A DNA stretch of 9,512 nt from Paenibacillus sp. (GTDB lineage Bacteria > Bacillota > Bacilli > Paenibacillales > NBRC-103111). The notes beneath the pieces were generated by a model, which searched no databases, had not been told where the DNA came from, and was given only the letters and a program-made list of their open reading frames with translations. The position numbers were made by a program, and so were the translations under genes. Below are positions 1 through 7,499 of this stretch, one piece after another (the stretch's first letter is position 1; the number at the start of each line of letters is the position of its first letter). Where the stretch lies: assembly GCA_029239545.1 (NCBI GenBank), contig JARBUQ010000126.1:1-9512 (forward strand), in the 5' to 3' direction.

Positions 1-350
1 AACGAAAAAGCGAAAGGACTCAATATCGAGACCGTTTGCCCATTCTGCTTCATAACCTCCAGACTGCGATCCATTAATTTGCCTACCATGCCATTTCGTC
101 GAAGCTCTGGATATGAGGCAACGTTTCCGATGCCCCCCATTTTATAGACAACACCCTGAAGAACAATTTCAAAAGGAATGATTTCGATTCTCGCTCCGAG
201 CCGATCCTCCAAGTAATACCCCCAAATTTGCTCAGGGACAACCTGACGGCTGCGCTGCTTTCTATCTTCTTCCGTTAGGTTCAACGCAAATGCAACCTGT
301 GTCATATCCATATATTGATCTATTTCGTCTTCTCTCAGCTGACGGATCAT
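1..350 (-). CDS. Eis-like GNAT N-acetyltransferase, N-terminal part (runs off the left edge)
   Basis: This is an open reading frame of 116 codons from an ATG at 350 to the window edge, with no stop codon inside the window. I translated it by hand. It starts MIRQLREDEIDQYMDM and carries the segment YKMGGIGNVASYPELRRNGM followed by VGKLMDRSLEVMKQNGQTVSILSPF. This matches the acetyl-CoA-binding core of the Eis-type branch of GNAT acetyltransferases: an MGGI strand, then a loop of the R-R-x-G-M type and the helix after it, then a V-S-x-L-x-PF segment. The family transfers an acetyl group from acetyl-CoA to amines, and Eis itself acts on aminoglycosides and lysines. The substrate here is unknown. 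The start is supported by AGGAGG nine bases upstream. It is divergent from the AraC-type regulator gene and probably unrelated to the importer operon. The C-terminal part, including the usual sterol-carrier-like domain of Eis proteins, lies outside the window. Confidence 0.82.
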   Translation of the reverse strand, partial: MIRQLREDEIDQYMDMTQVAFALNLTEEDRKQRSRQVVPEQIWGYYLEDRLGARIEIIPFEIVLQGVVYKMGGIGNVASYPELRRNGMVGKLMDRSLEVMKQNGQTVSILSPFAFS

Positions 351-383
351 CCCAGAATTCCTCCTCCGCTTTTATTTATACTT

Positions 384-412
384 ACTATATAAAATAGCTC
401 TTGTCTGGAAAA
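384..412 (-). promoter_or_regulatory. Candidate promoter of the acetyltransferase gene
   Basis: On the minus strand a TATAGT box (384-389; five of six consensus bases) lies 17 bases downstream of TTTTCC (407-412; about three of six). The region between the box and the start codon is AT-rich and includes the ribosome binding site. The -10 box is reasonable and the -35 is poor, so this is a tentative call. Confidence 0.35.
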
Positions 413-494
413 GACTCGGTTTTTCCGTTTGTAACATGATTTTAAAGAAATCCAACAATGAGTGAAACAGTGAAAAATATGATGATATCCGCAT

Positions 495-522
495 TTGCCC
501 ATTCATGGTTTAATGTTATAAT
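495..522 (+). promoter_or_regulatory. Probable sigma-A promoter (extended -10) of the AraC-type regulator gene
   Basis: A perfect TATAAT box (517-522) is preceded by TG at 514-515, giving the extended -10 form TGTTATAAT. A TTGCCC element (495-500; four of six consensus bases) lies 16 bases upstream. Transcription would begin near 529, leaving a leader of about 35 bases before the ATG at 564. The leader is too short for a riboswitch. A small direct repeat at 461-475 lies upstream of the -35 box. Confidence 0.65.
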
Positions 523-563
523 GAAAGCCTTATTTCGGAAGAATCTCCAGGGCAGGTGAGGAA

Positions 564-2804
564 ATGAAGGAAGAGAAATCCCCAGAGAGAATGTTCTCCA
601 GATTCACATTTAAGGAAAAGACATCCTCTCTATTCATTAGACTTCTAGTCAGTTTTCTTATCATCATTGCTCTCTTGGTCTCGTTTATTTTGTTTTCTGT
701 TGTTTTCTACAGGGGGAGCATTAAAGCAGAGTTGATCAAATACAACACGCTCAATCTGAAGAATACGACGGATAATTATGAGAATTTGATCGCCATGATC
801 CACAGCTCAGTTCTGACCTTCTCACTGGATCCGGAATTGCAGAAGGTGCAGGGACAATCAATTGATTATGTGAATGCGGTTTCAACGATGCAGAAGCTGC
901 AGATGTTTTTGTCCAACCGGCTGTTGTATCTCGAAAATCTTATGCTGATGTACAAGGATACCGGGTTCGCTCTGGAGAGAAGCCGTGGAGCGGATATTTC
1001 AACCATGTACGACCGCTATTACAACAGTGCAGATTATAGCGCCTCCTTCTGGAACGACCAATTTGTGCAGCCTTACAAGTTCCATGTCCTCCCAGCCTCC
1101 TCCTTCGGAGAGCAAGATTACAGAGGTCGGTCAGGCGATCGTACATTAATCCCTATTGTCGTTAAGAACGATCAGATTCCTAATTTTTACCTGATTGCGA
1201 TGGCGAATGCGGATTTGATGTATGCGGAGCTGCATCACTCGATCAATGATAATTTTTATATCCTGAATGCGCGTAATCAACAGATCTTCACATCTTCCAG
1301 TTCTCAACAAGTTACTTTACCCCTATTTGAGGGAAATTCAGGTTATGTCAAACAAGATGGTGTCTACTATTTCTACATGAAAGGCGCAAGCGGCTTCATC
1401 TATATTAACATGATCCCGGACACTACGATCTCCAGTCAAGTTCGCTGGAACTTCTCGTTCGTGCTGCTGCTGATCCTGACGATAGCGATAAGTGTAGTCG
1501 CTTCCTTCCTGCTTAGCGTTCGTCTTAATACTCCTGTTAAGCGAATTATTGATTCTATTCAGAAGTGGAACACCCCTCTGCCCTGGGAAAGTGGAATCAA
1601 GGAGTTTAATATTATTCATGACAAAATAAGCGACATCCTGAAAACAAGCAGGGATATCCATCAGGACATGTCGGAGAAGGAGTCTCTGCTTCGATACTAC
1701 GCATACTCCAACGTATTGAAGAAGATACGGCATCAGAATGGAGACAGCTCGACTTGGATTCCATCGGATCGGCCATTCGTTCTGCTCTTGTTCCAGGTAA
1801 ACTATAAATCTATGCTGCATCGTCTGGAGGTGGATGAGGAGCGCGCAACCTCGTTCATCAGAGAATATGTGAATCGGATTATTAGCGAGACTTACTCAGA
1901 CTCCTTGACCTTCCAGATGGAAAACGACCAAATCCTGTCGATCGTGTTCACAGAGATGGCCGATCCGAATATAAAACTTACGCTGGAGCAAATCAATCAT
2001 GTGCTTGAGGCGGAGAGAGAATATTGTTTTCTCACGATCACAGCTTCAGGCGGTACAGAGGATTGGAATGAAGCTTATCAAAAAGGTCTCGAGCAGCTTA
2101 AAATGCGTAAATTCGATGATGAAACTCAGATTATTATGGATAACGAGAAGCAGGATGAGGAGATTCGATTATCACAAGCGCAAGAAGAGGAATTGGATGC
2201 TAATCTGTACAGTGGGAATGACACGGTCGTGCTCCAACTGGTGAGACGGGTGCTGGGGAGAATGAGAAAGCGCAACGAAAGCGCTCAGAGCGTCCTGCAA
2301 TTCATCGAATCGATCGCGCTACGCACACAGAAAAACCTTCAACAGCGAAGCATAGACCACACTTTCGTGCGTCATACCCTCATCGAATTGCAGAAGTGTC
2401 ATACTTATGAGGAAGCAGACGCCTTACTGGCTTCCATGATCCAGAGCTCCTCCCTGCTCATAAGAGAGATTAAGGACAAACGAGATCATATTATTCATTT
2501 CGTCTATGAATATCTTGAAGAGCACTATGACAAGGATATTACGCTGGATGCTGTCGCGGATAAGCTGAATATTTCCCGCAGCTACTTATCTACGTATTTC
2601 AAAGAGAAAACAGGTAATTACTTTGTAGATTACGTTAATTCTGTGCGAATCAATAAAGCCAAGAAGCTGCTGCTTAAGCCTGACATTCGTATTCAAGACG
2701 CGGCACAATTCGTAGGCTATCAGAACATTAATTCCTTCAACCGGATGTTCAAAAAGTTCACTGGCTTCACACCAAGCGAGTTTCGTAAAAATGAGATGCG
2801 TTAA
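564..2804 (+). CDS. Membrane-bound AraC-family transcriptional regulator with extracellular sensor domain
   Basis: This 746-residue protein reads as a one-component transmembrane sensor and DNA-binding regulator. Hydrophobic segments at about residues 25-49 and 296-318 enclose a region of about 245 residues that should be extracellular and may bind a ligand. A HAMP-like linker (about 319-370) follows. Residues about 400-525 resemble the degenerate GGDEF-like domain seen in YesN/CdaR-type regulators, though this part is inferred. The C-terminus (about 641-742) is a clear AraC-type domain: the first helix-turn-helix lies around ADKLNISRSYLSTYFKEKTG, and the second around AAQFVGYQNINSFNRMFKKF, ending in the typical F-T-P-S-E-F-R. 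It has no receiver domain and no histidine kinase partner. The ATG follows AGGTGAGG closely. Relatives usually activate neighbouring carbohydrate-transport genes, so the convergent importer operon is the likely target. Its ligand is unknown. Confidence 0.9.
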   Translation: MKEEKSPERMFSRFTFKEKTSSLFIRLLVSFLIIIALLVSFILFSVVFYRGSIKAELIKYNTLNLKNTTDNYENLIAMIHSSVLTFSLDPELQKVQGQSIDYVNAVSTMQKLQMFLSNRLLYLENLMLMYKDTGFALERSRGADISTMYDRYYNSADYSASFWNDQFVQPYKFHVLPASSFGEQDYRGRSGDRTLIPIVVKNDQIPNFYLIAMANADLMYAELHHSINDNFYILNARNQQIFTSSSSQQVTLPLFEGNSGYVKQDGVYYFYMKGASGFIYINMIPDTTISSQVRWNFSFVLLLILTIAISVVASFLLSVRLNTPVKRIIDSIQKWNTPLPWESGIKEFNIIHDKISDILKTSRDIHQDMSEKESLLRYYAYSNVLKKIRHQNGDSSTWIPSDRPFVLLLFQVNYKSMLHRLEVDEERATSFIREYVNRIISETYSDSLTFQMENDQILSIVFTEMADPNIKLTLEQINHVLEAEREYCFLTITASGGTEDWNEAYQKGLEQLKMRKFDDETQIIMDNEKQDEEIRLSQAQEEELDANLYSGNDTVVLQLVRRVLGRMRKRNESAQSVLQFIESIALRTQKNLQQRSIDHTFVRHTLIELQKCHTYEEADALLASMIQSSSLLIREIKDKRDHIIHFVYEYLEEHYDKDITLDAVADKLNISRSYLSTYFKEKTGNYFVDYVNSVRINKAKKLLLKPDIRIQDAAQFVGYQNINSFNRMFKKFTGFTPSEFRKNEMR

Positions 2805-2814
2805 GTATCTCTAT

Positions 2815-2870
2815 AACCCAAAAGCCTGCCCGCGAGTCGACGACTTCTCGCTTGGGCAGGCTTTTGGGTT
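2815..2870. terminator. Bidirectional transcription terminator between convergent genes
   Basis: A perfect 17-bp inverted repeat has one arm at 2815-2831 (AACCCAAAAGCCTGCCC) and the other at 2854-2870. The inner arms GCGAG (2832-2836) and CTCGC (2847-2851) can extend the stem, with a two-base bulge on one side. It sits between the stop codon of the regulator (2804) and that of the PLP enzyme (2875). On both strands the descending arm contains CTTTTGGGTT, but neither strand has a long clean T-tract after it. The position and symmetry make a shared terminator the best reading. Confidence 0.85.
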
Positions 2871-2874
2871 GCAA

Positions 2875-3840
2875 TCACTCGTACAGATCGGTGCTAAGAT
2901 ATTTCAAACCAGAATCATTGATAGTCAGCACAATGCGCGATCCTTTCTCACGCTCCTGAAGTAACCTTAGCGCTGCAGCTACATTTGCCCCTGAGGAGAA
3001 GCCGGAGAAAATCCCCTCTTCCCTGGCAAGTCTGCGACAGGCACCCATCGCCTCGTCGTCTGTTACCGTCAAATAATCGGTGATCCGTTCCCGTTCAACT
3101 AGGGGCAGCTCCATATTATAACCGCCGCCTTGTATACGGTGATTCGGTTGTATCGCATGTCCGCTGCCCATAATAGATGCACCAGCCGGCTCAACGAGGT
3201 AACAGCGTATCGAAGGCTTGTACGTCTTCAGCCGCTTGGCACAGCCAGCGAACGTCCCTCCGCTGCCGGCGAAATCAAGAAATACATCAAAGCTGCCAGC
3301 GGTCTGCTCCCAAATTTCTTCTGCGGTATGCTGCTCATGTGCATGCAAGTTGCCCTGATGATGGAATTGGTCTGCCCGAAATGCACCGCGCTCTCTCACC
3401 AGACGTTCAGTCTCTTGTTCAACAAGCGCCAGATCTTCTCCCGACACTTGACCGGGCACAGACCCGACTGCTTGATCCACCAGGACTACTTCAGCGCCCA
3501 AAGCTCGCATCATCCGGGCACGCTCCATGGAATTGCCTTTGGACATTACGGCTACGAAGGGATACCCCTTGATCGCACATACGATAGCAAGCCCCGTACC
3601 TGTATTGCCGCTTGTCAGCTCAATTACAGTCTGTCCCGGTTGAAGAGCTCCTTCCCGCTCTCCTTCCTCCACAATCTGGAGAGCAATGCGATCCTTCTTG
3701 CTGAAGCCTGGATTCAAATATTCGAGCTTGGCGTAAATTTCCCCTTCCAAATCTTTCGTTAATCGACTTAAGCGAATCATTGGAGTGTTACCGATCGCCC
3801 GATGTACACCTTCCAGAATGGTAGAACGATAATCAACCAT
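2875..3840 (-). CDS. PLP-dependent enzyme of the cysteine synthase (CysK/CBS) fold family
   Basis: This 321-residue protein is a fold-type II PLP enzyme. Such enzymes perform beta-replacement or beta-elimination on serine-type amino acids, as in O-acetylserine sulfhydrylase. Visible landmarks are the N-terminal IGNTPMIRL; NPGFSKKDR with the probable PLP lysine at K49; TSGNTG at 77-81, which contacts cofactor and substrate carboxylate; the phosphate-binding loop GSGGT at 192-196; SSGA at 282-285; and NDSGLKYLST with S310, expected to face the pyridine nitrogen. Length is normal for CysK. The substrate region differs from standard CysK: the usual NPANP-type stretch is replaced around 159-172 (FHHQGNLHAHEQHT), and the G-M-x-G-A stretch is altered. 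Its reaction may therefore not be cysteine synthesis. The ATG at 3840 overlaps the hydrolase stop by 8 bases, with GAGG nine bases upstream. It is the last gene of the operon. Confidence 0.85.
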   Translation of the reverse strand: MVDYRSTILEGVHRAIGNTPMIRLSRLTKDLEGEIYAKLEYLNPGFSKKDRIALQIVEEGEREGALQPGQTVIELTSGNTGTGLAIVCAIKGYPFVAVMSKGNSMERARMMRALGAEVVLVDQAVGSVPGQVSGEDLALVEQETERLVRERGAFRADQFHHQGNLHAHEQHTAEEIWEQTAGSFDVFLDFAGSGGTFAGCAKRLKTYKPSIRCYLVEPAGASIMGSGHAIQPNHRIQGGGYNMELPLVERERITDYLTVTDDEAMGACRRLAREEGIFSGFSSGANVAAALRLLQEREKGSRIVLTINDSGLKYLSTDLYE

Positions 3841-5857
3841 GCTTCAATTCCTCTTTTCCCTCTTGAAGAACGTTCTGCTTGCGTACGTCTAATACGCTAC
3901 GAATCTTTAGACTGCCGGGCAATAGCTCCGCAAGCAGTTCATCGATATCGACGCTAATGCCTAACCCGCTCACAAAGATCGCATGCCCCCAGGTATGAAC
4001 GGTTTCAGTAGAAAACGATTGGAACGAATCCAAAAGTCCAGTAAGATCTACATCATGAATCCCCGCAATGATTGCCGAATAAAGAGCCGTTAGTGCATGC
4101 TCCTCAGTGCCGGACAGGGTGATCCAGCTAAGCTGATATTCGGGCAGCTCTTGAATGAACTGTATCGCGGAGACAACATCGGTCACTCGCATTCCTTGCA
4201 GGGTCTCACCCAATAATCGAGCATAGTAACAGCTGGCTGTCTCTAAGTCAAACATACCGAAATTCGTTCCAGGCAGCATGGAGCCGCTCCCAATTCCCCT
4301 GGGCTGCACGAATAACCACGAGGAATATGCAGGATCTAGCGGGTAAGTTAAAAGACCAGATTCCTCGATCGGAGCTACAATTACACATAATCGGTTTGAG
4401 GAAGAAAGGTTATCCAGTTTTTCGACCAACAGGAGATGAATGAACATCCCTGGCTCTGTTTCTATCAATAGCTTTCTTGAGGTGCACCCAGTATAAGAGC
4501 TTTCCAATGGGTTGGTTTCCACCAGTCGGGGGATACCTGCAACGGATCGGGGCTTCAATCTCAAGCAATCAATAAGCTGTTCCCTAACCTCTTGAGCCGG
4601 GGAATGGAGTGATTTAGATTCAGCTCTGCGCTCGTTATACAACATTTGCGCCCGCTGTGCTATGTAGCTTTGTATGTCCCCTGTACTTTCCGTTCCACAA
4701 AGCTCGCTCTCATTAGGGAGGGCTTCATAATTTACAGCGTCATTTCCCCTGAAGGGAATATTGAATGCTTGACTCAGGAATTGTATCACCGCCAAACGGG
4801 TATCGACCCACATCCCATGTCCCTTGGACGTTATATGGGAATGAATTTGATCACTTGCCCCAAGTAAACGATACATTCGTTTAGCTTCAACCATTGCATT
4901 ACGCAAACCTTCGATCGGGAAAAAATCGTATAATGCTCCCCCGACCATGTAAGGCTTAGGTGCAGCAGCTGTAATCAAATCGCATAAATCCAAGCCGTTC
5001 TCCATAAACCCGGGTGTGCATTGTTCGGCATCCTGGGCTAAAATTCGCTGCAGCAAAGCACGCAGCTCCGTGATATAACAACAAGGTGCAACTGCCTTGA
5101 TCCTGTCATCATAGGCGCCCATATAGGCGGACATCATACCCCCGCCGGAGTTGCCAGATACGGCTACATGATCAGGGTCTACCTCTGTGCGGCTTAGCAG
5201 GTAATCGAGCGCACGACAGCTCTCTGCTATCATATACGCTGCCAGATGCTCGCCTATGGCACTAAGCTGGCGATCAATCAAGCAGTGCGCGTCTACTGCG
5301 CTCAACCAGTCTCCATCTATTCCTGTACCGAGAATTCTTCGTTCGCCTTGCCCGATCGGATCGTAAATTAATACACTAAAGCCGTTCTGGGCAGCCTCCA
5401 CGCCGAACGAAACATACATAGGACTAGCCTTACCCTCTCCTGCATGACCGCAGGGGAACAAGATAGCCGGACCTGGTTTGTTTATCATTTTGGGATAATA
5501 GAAATTCGCCGATATAAACACCCCTGGCAGACACTCGATGCGAACAATGTCGATCAAATAGTCTCCTTTATCAATCGTTCCAGTCACCTCCATCACACCT
5601 GCCGTGCATTCTGGAAGCGGACCGACACATCGCTTGAAAGCCTCTCTCACGCTCAATTGATACGTTTTTGCTTCATCGGGTGTCGTAACTGCTTTGACCC
5701 CTTTCTTCCTTGCTATTAGATAGTCATCACTTCTTTTATCCAAGTACTCCAGAAATGGATTGATGCGAAAATCGATTCGCTCGGGATAATCCTCAATGTA
5801 CCCCAGCTCTCTCCCGGCATGCGCCCTCTTCTCAAACTCTGAACAGTTCAGATCCAT
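3833..5857 (-). CDS. Two-domain alpha/beta hydrolase (acetyl xylan esterase/dienelactone hydrolase-like)
   Basis: This is a probable cytoplasmic serine esterase of 674 residues with no signal peptide. The first catalytic domain shows a PCGHAG oxyanion-type loop (about 136-141), YDPIGQGER (165-173), the nucleophile elbow GNSGGG with S237, a possible acid residue D311 (YDFF) and the catalytic histidine H347 in SKGHG. Relatives include deacylating esterases and members loosely annotated as prolyl oligopeptidases or dienelactone hydrolases. The second half (about 447-630) looks like another alpha/beta hydrolase domain: it has FVQPRGIGSG and a strand-turn-helix at about 577-597, but the elbow reads SGTEEH with no serine. 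I chose the ATG at 5857 because AAGGAG lies eight bases upstream. The in-frame TTG at 5926 would add 23 residues and place a hairpin inside the gene. It lies between the binding protein and the PLP enzyme. Its substrate is unknown; an ester on the imported compound is plausible. Confidence 0.82.
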   Translation of the reverse strand: MDLNCSEFEKRAHAGRELGYIEDYPERIDFRINPFLEYLDKRSDDYLIARKKGVKAVTTPDEAKTYQLSVREAFKRCVGPLPECTAGVMEVTGTIDKGDYLIDIVRIECLPGVFISANFYYPKMINKPGPAILFPCGHAGEGKASPMYVSFGVEAAQNGFSVLIYDPIGQGERRILGTGIDGDWLSAVDAHCLIDRQLSAIGEHLAAYMIAESCRALDYLLSRTEVDPDHVAVSGNSGGGMMSAYMGAYDDRIKAVAPCCYITELRALLQRILAQDAEQCTPGFMENGLDLCDLITAAAPKPYMVGGALYDFFPIEGLRNAMVEAKRMYRLLGASDQIHSHITSKGHGMWVDTRLAVIQFLSQAFNIPFRGNDAVNYEALPNESELCGTESTGDIQSYIAQRAQMLYNERRAESKSLHSPAQEVREQLIDCLRLKPRSVAGIPRLVETNPLESSYTGCTSRKLLIETEPGMFIHLLLVEKLDNLSSSNRLCVIVAPIEESGLLTYPLDPAYSSWLFVQPRGIGSGSMLPGTNFGMFDLETASCYYARLLGETLQGMRVTDVVSAIQFIQELPEYQLSWITLSGTEEHALTALYSAIIAGIHDVDLTGLLDSFQSFSTETVHTWGHAIFVSGLGISVDIDELLAELLPGSLKIRSVLDVRKQNVLQEGKEELKHG

Positions 5858-5885
5858 TGTCCATTCTCCTTCCATTATTGGAAAC

Positions 5886-5915
5886 AAAGAAGGAGGAGCA
5901 GGCTCCCCCTTCTTT
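5886..5915 (-). terminator. Intercistronic hairpin after the binding-protein gene (attenuating terminator or mRNA-stabilising stem)
   Basis: On the minus strand the arms at 5903-5915 and 5886-5898 pair over 13 bp, with one G-U wobble and a four-base loop (5899-5902). The hairpin starts 12 bases after the lipoprotein stop codon and ends about 28 bases before the hydrolase ATG. The descending arm and what follows are T-rich (CCTTCTTTGTTTCC), but there is no clean T-run. It could partly terminate transcription, or protect the upstream mRNA from 3' decay. Either would leave the binding protein more abundant than the downstream enzymes. The hydrolase ribosome binding site is outside the stem. Confidence 0.6.
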
Positions 5916-5927
5916 GACTTGAGCAAC

Positions 5928-7499
5928 TTACTTCCATTCTCCCTTAATGCCCGTTGATTGTAAAATTTTGTTTACATCATCGATCATTTCTTTTCCGCCT
6001 TTTTTCATAAACTCCTCAACCATCTTACTCCAATTGGATATCGGCTCCTGACCCACGATCATCTTCGTTTGCCATTCTTGAGTCAGCAAGTTCAATTCGG
6101 ATCCCTTTGCAGACAGTACTTCAGAATGAATCCGATTAACGGGATCCACATAAAACTTCGTATTTTTCAACATCTCTACTGCGTTGGTACCGAAGCTTTT
6201 GGCGAATGGATTGGCCAATACATTGCCCGGTTCTGTCGCCTCGTCATTCGGAGCCCAGTAGGGAGCATACATATAGTTGTTAGGACGGCTGTCAGGAACT
6301 TCTGTGCTTTGAACAGCAATTCCGTTAACCATTGTATAACCTTTTCCCTCACCGCCATTTTGCCAGTCAAATTCCTTGTTTTGCGGGTTGCGCTGATTCA
6401 CAGGGATGAAGGTGCGGAAGTAGTCTTGCATTTGCAGGATGCGATGAATTTTATCCTCGTCACCCTTCACCTTGGCGTTCAAGGCAGTAATCGTATAGTA
6501 GCCTGAGAGCGCCATAAATCCTTGCTGACCATCCTCTTGCTTGAATGGCGGAATAATCGCGATCTCTGCTCCAGGCATCGATTCTTTCATCGACTTGAAG
6601 CGTGATTCCGAGATGTCGTAAGGCTGCTCATACCAAATACCGTATTTGCCTGCGAAGAAATCTTTACGGATATCGGCTGTCTTTGATACAGCCCAATCCT
6701 TATGAATCGCACCTTCTTTATATAGATCCGCCAATAGCTGTGTTTGCTGCTTGAAACCTTCGGAAATAACACCTGGGATCAATTGGCCTTGCTCATTTTT
6801 ATGGTACCAAGCTGAATCCCAGCCTGCTCCCATGTGAGTGCCATATACGATTTGCTTAGCCAAGCCTATCCCATAAGTATCCGCTTTTCCATTCTTGTCC
6901 GGATCGTTCTTCGTAAAGGCAATTGCCACATTTTTCAACTCATCATAGTTTGTAGGCATTTTCAGACCGAGATTGTCCAGCCAGTCTTTACGGATCAAAG
7001 GCTTTTTTCCATATTTGGCAGGAAAAAATTGTGGAATTGCGTATATTTTCCCATCGATGGTTACAGCATCCCACACGCTCTTAGGAACCGCTTTCAAGGT
7101 TGGATACTTGTCAATATAATCATTCAGGGGGAGGAAGGCACCTTGTTTGGCCCACTTGACGAAATTCGCATCCGCCGCTTCCATCCCAATCACATCTGTT
7201 AAATCTCCTGCTGCCATAACTACCGGCAATTTGGTTGCGTACTCATCGTAGGGGACAAACTGCGGTTTATAGGTGACGTTGAACTTCTCATTAATTTTGT
7301 TAAGCCCTTCACCCTCTGCATTCGGAACCGGAGATTGCCATGTTCCCGACATAGCTGAGATCGATATCTTTTTGTCCATGCTGTTTGCAAGCGGAGGTGA
7401 GGTAGCCGCTCCTTGCTCCGGTTTTTTGGTACTCGTCGAACAAGCGGCCAAGCTTGTAGCTAAGCTGACAACCAGGCCTACTGCCAGTAACTTTTTCAT
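5928..7499 (-). CDS. Extracellular solute-binding lipoprotein (LplA-like, family 1) of a CUT1-type ABC importer
   Basis: This is the ligand-binding subunit of the importer, 523 residues, anchored outside the membrane by a lipid. The N-terminus MKKLLAVGLVVSLATSLAAC is a lipoprotein signal: a lysine pair, a hydrophobic core, and a lipobox L-A-A-C with the modified cysteine at C20. A low-complexity Ser/Thr/Lys linker follows. The mature part resembles the long LplA/YtcQ-type binding proteins, with segments such as PVVMAAGDLTDVIG, DGKIYAIPQF and RKDWLDNLGLKMPTNYDELK, where D-W-L-D-x-L-G is a family hallmark, and GIWYEQPYD. The ATG at 7499 has GGGAGG ten bases upstream. An in-frame TTG at 7517 overlaps that ribosome binding site and is unlikely to be the start. 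The gene lies 85 bases downstream of permease 2. Relatives bind oligosaccharides such as aldouronates, but the ligand here cannot be read from sequence. Confidence 0.92.
   Translation of the reverse strand: MKKLLAVGLVVSLATSLAACSTSTKKPEQGAATSPPLANSMDKKISISAMSGTWQSPVPNAEGEGLNKINEKFNVTYKPQFVPYDEYATKLPVVMAAGDLTDVIGMEAADANFVKWAKQGAFLPLNDYIDKYPTLKAVPKSVWDAVTIDGKIYAIPQFFPAKYGKKPLIRKDWLDNLGLKMPTNYDELKNVAIAFTKNDPDKNGKADTYGIGLAKQIVYGTHMGAGWDSAWYHKNEQGQLIPGVISEGFKQQTQLLADLYKEGAIHKDWAVSKTADIRKDFFAGKYGIWYEQPYDISESRFKSMKESMPGAEIAIIPPFKQEDGQQGFMALSGYYTITALNAKVKGDEDKIHRILQMQDYFRTFIPVNQRNPQNKEFDWQNGGEGKGYTMVNGIAVQSTEVPDSRPNNYMYAPYWAPNDEATEPGNVLANPFAKSFGTNAVEMLKNTKFYVDPVNRIHSEVLSAKGSELNLLTQEWQTKMIVGQEPISNWSKMVEEFMKKGGKEMIDDVNKILQSTGIKGEWK

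Noticed and set aside
407..426. Small inverted repeat (GGAAAA / TTTTCC) as a terminator or riboswitch element
   Set aside because: The stem is only six AT-rich pairs and overlaps the candidate -35 box of the acetyltransferase; a structured element is not supported.
351..563. Catabolite-responsive (cre) operator in the divergent intergenic region
   Set aside because: No match to the TGNAANCGNTNNCA-type pattern with its central CG was found on reading either strand.
1338..1820. 160-codon minus-strand open frame opposite the regulator gene
   Set aside because: It has no recognisable motif and no ribosome binding site worth noting, and it is fully covered by the AraC-type regulator; it is a shadow frame.
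3130..3762. Long plus-strand open frames opposite the PLP-enzyme gene
   Set aside because: They lack recognisable domains and convincing ribosome binding sites, and they lie wholly inside a gene with clear family motifs on the other strand.
5855..5926. Hydrolase start at the TTG at 5926
   Set aside because: It lies one base after the upstream stop codon with no good ribosome binding site, its extra codons contain a hairpin, and the ATG at 5857 has AAGGAG at ideal spacing.
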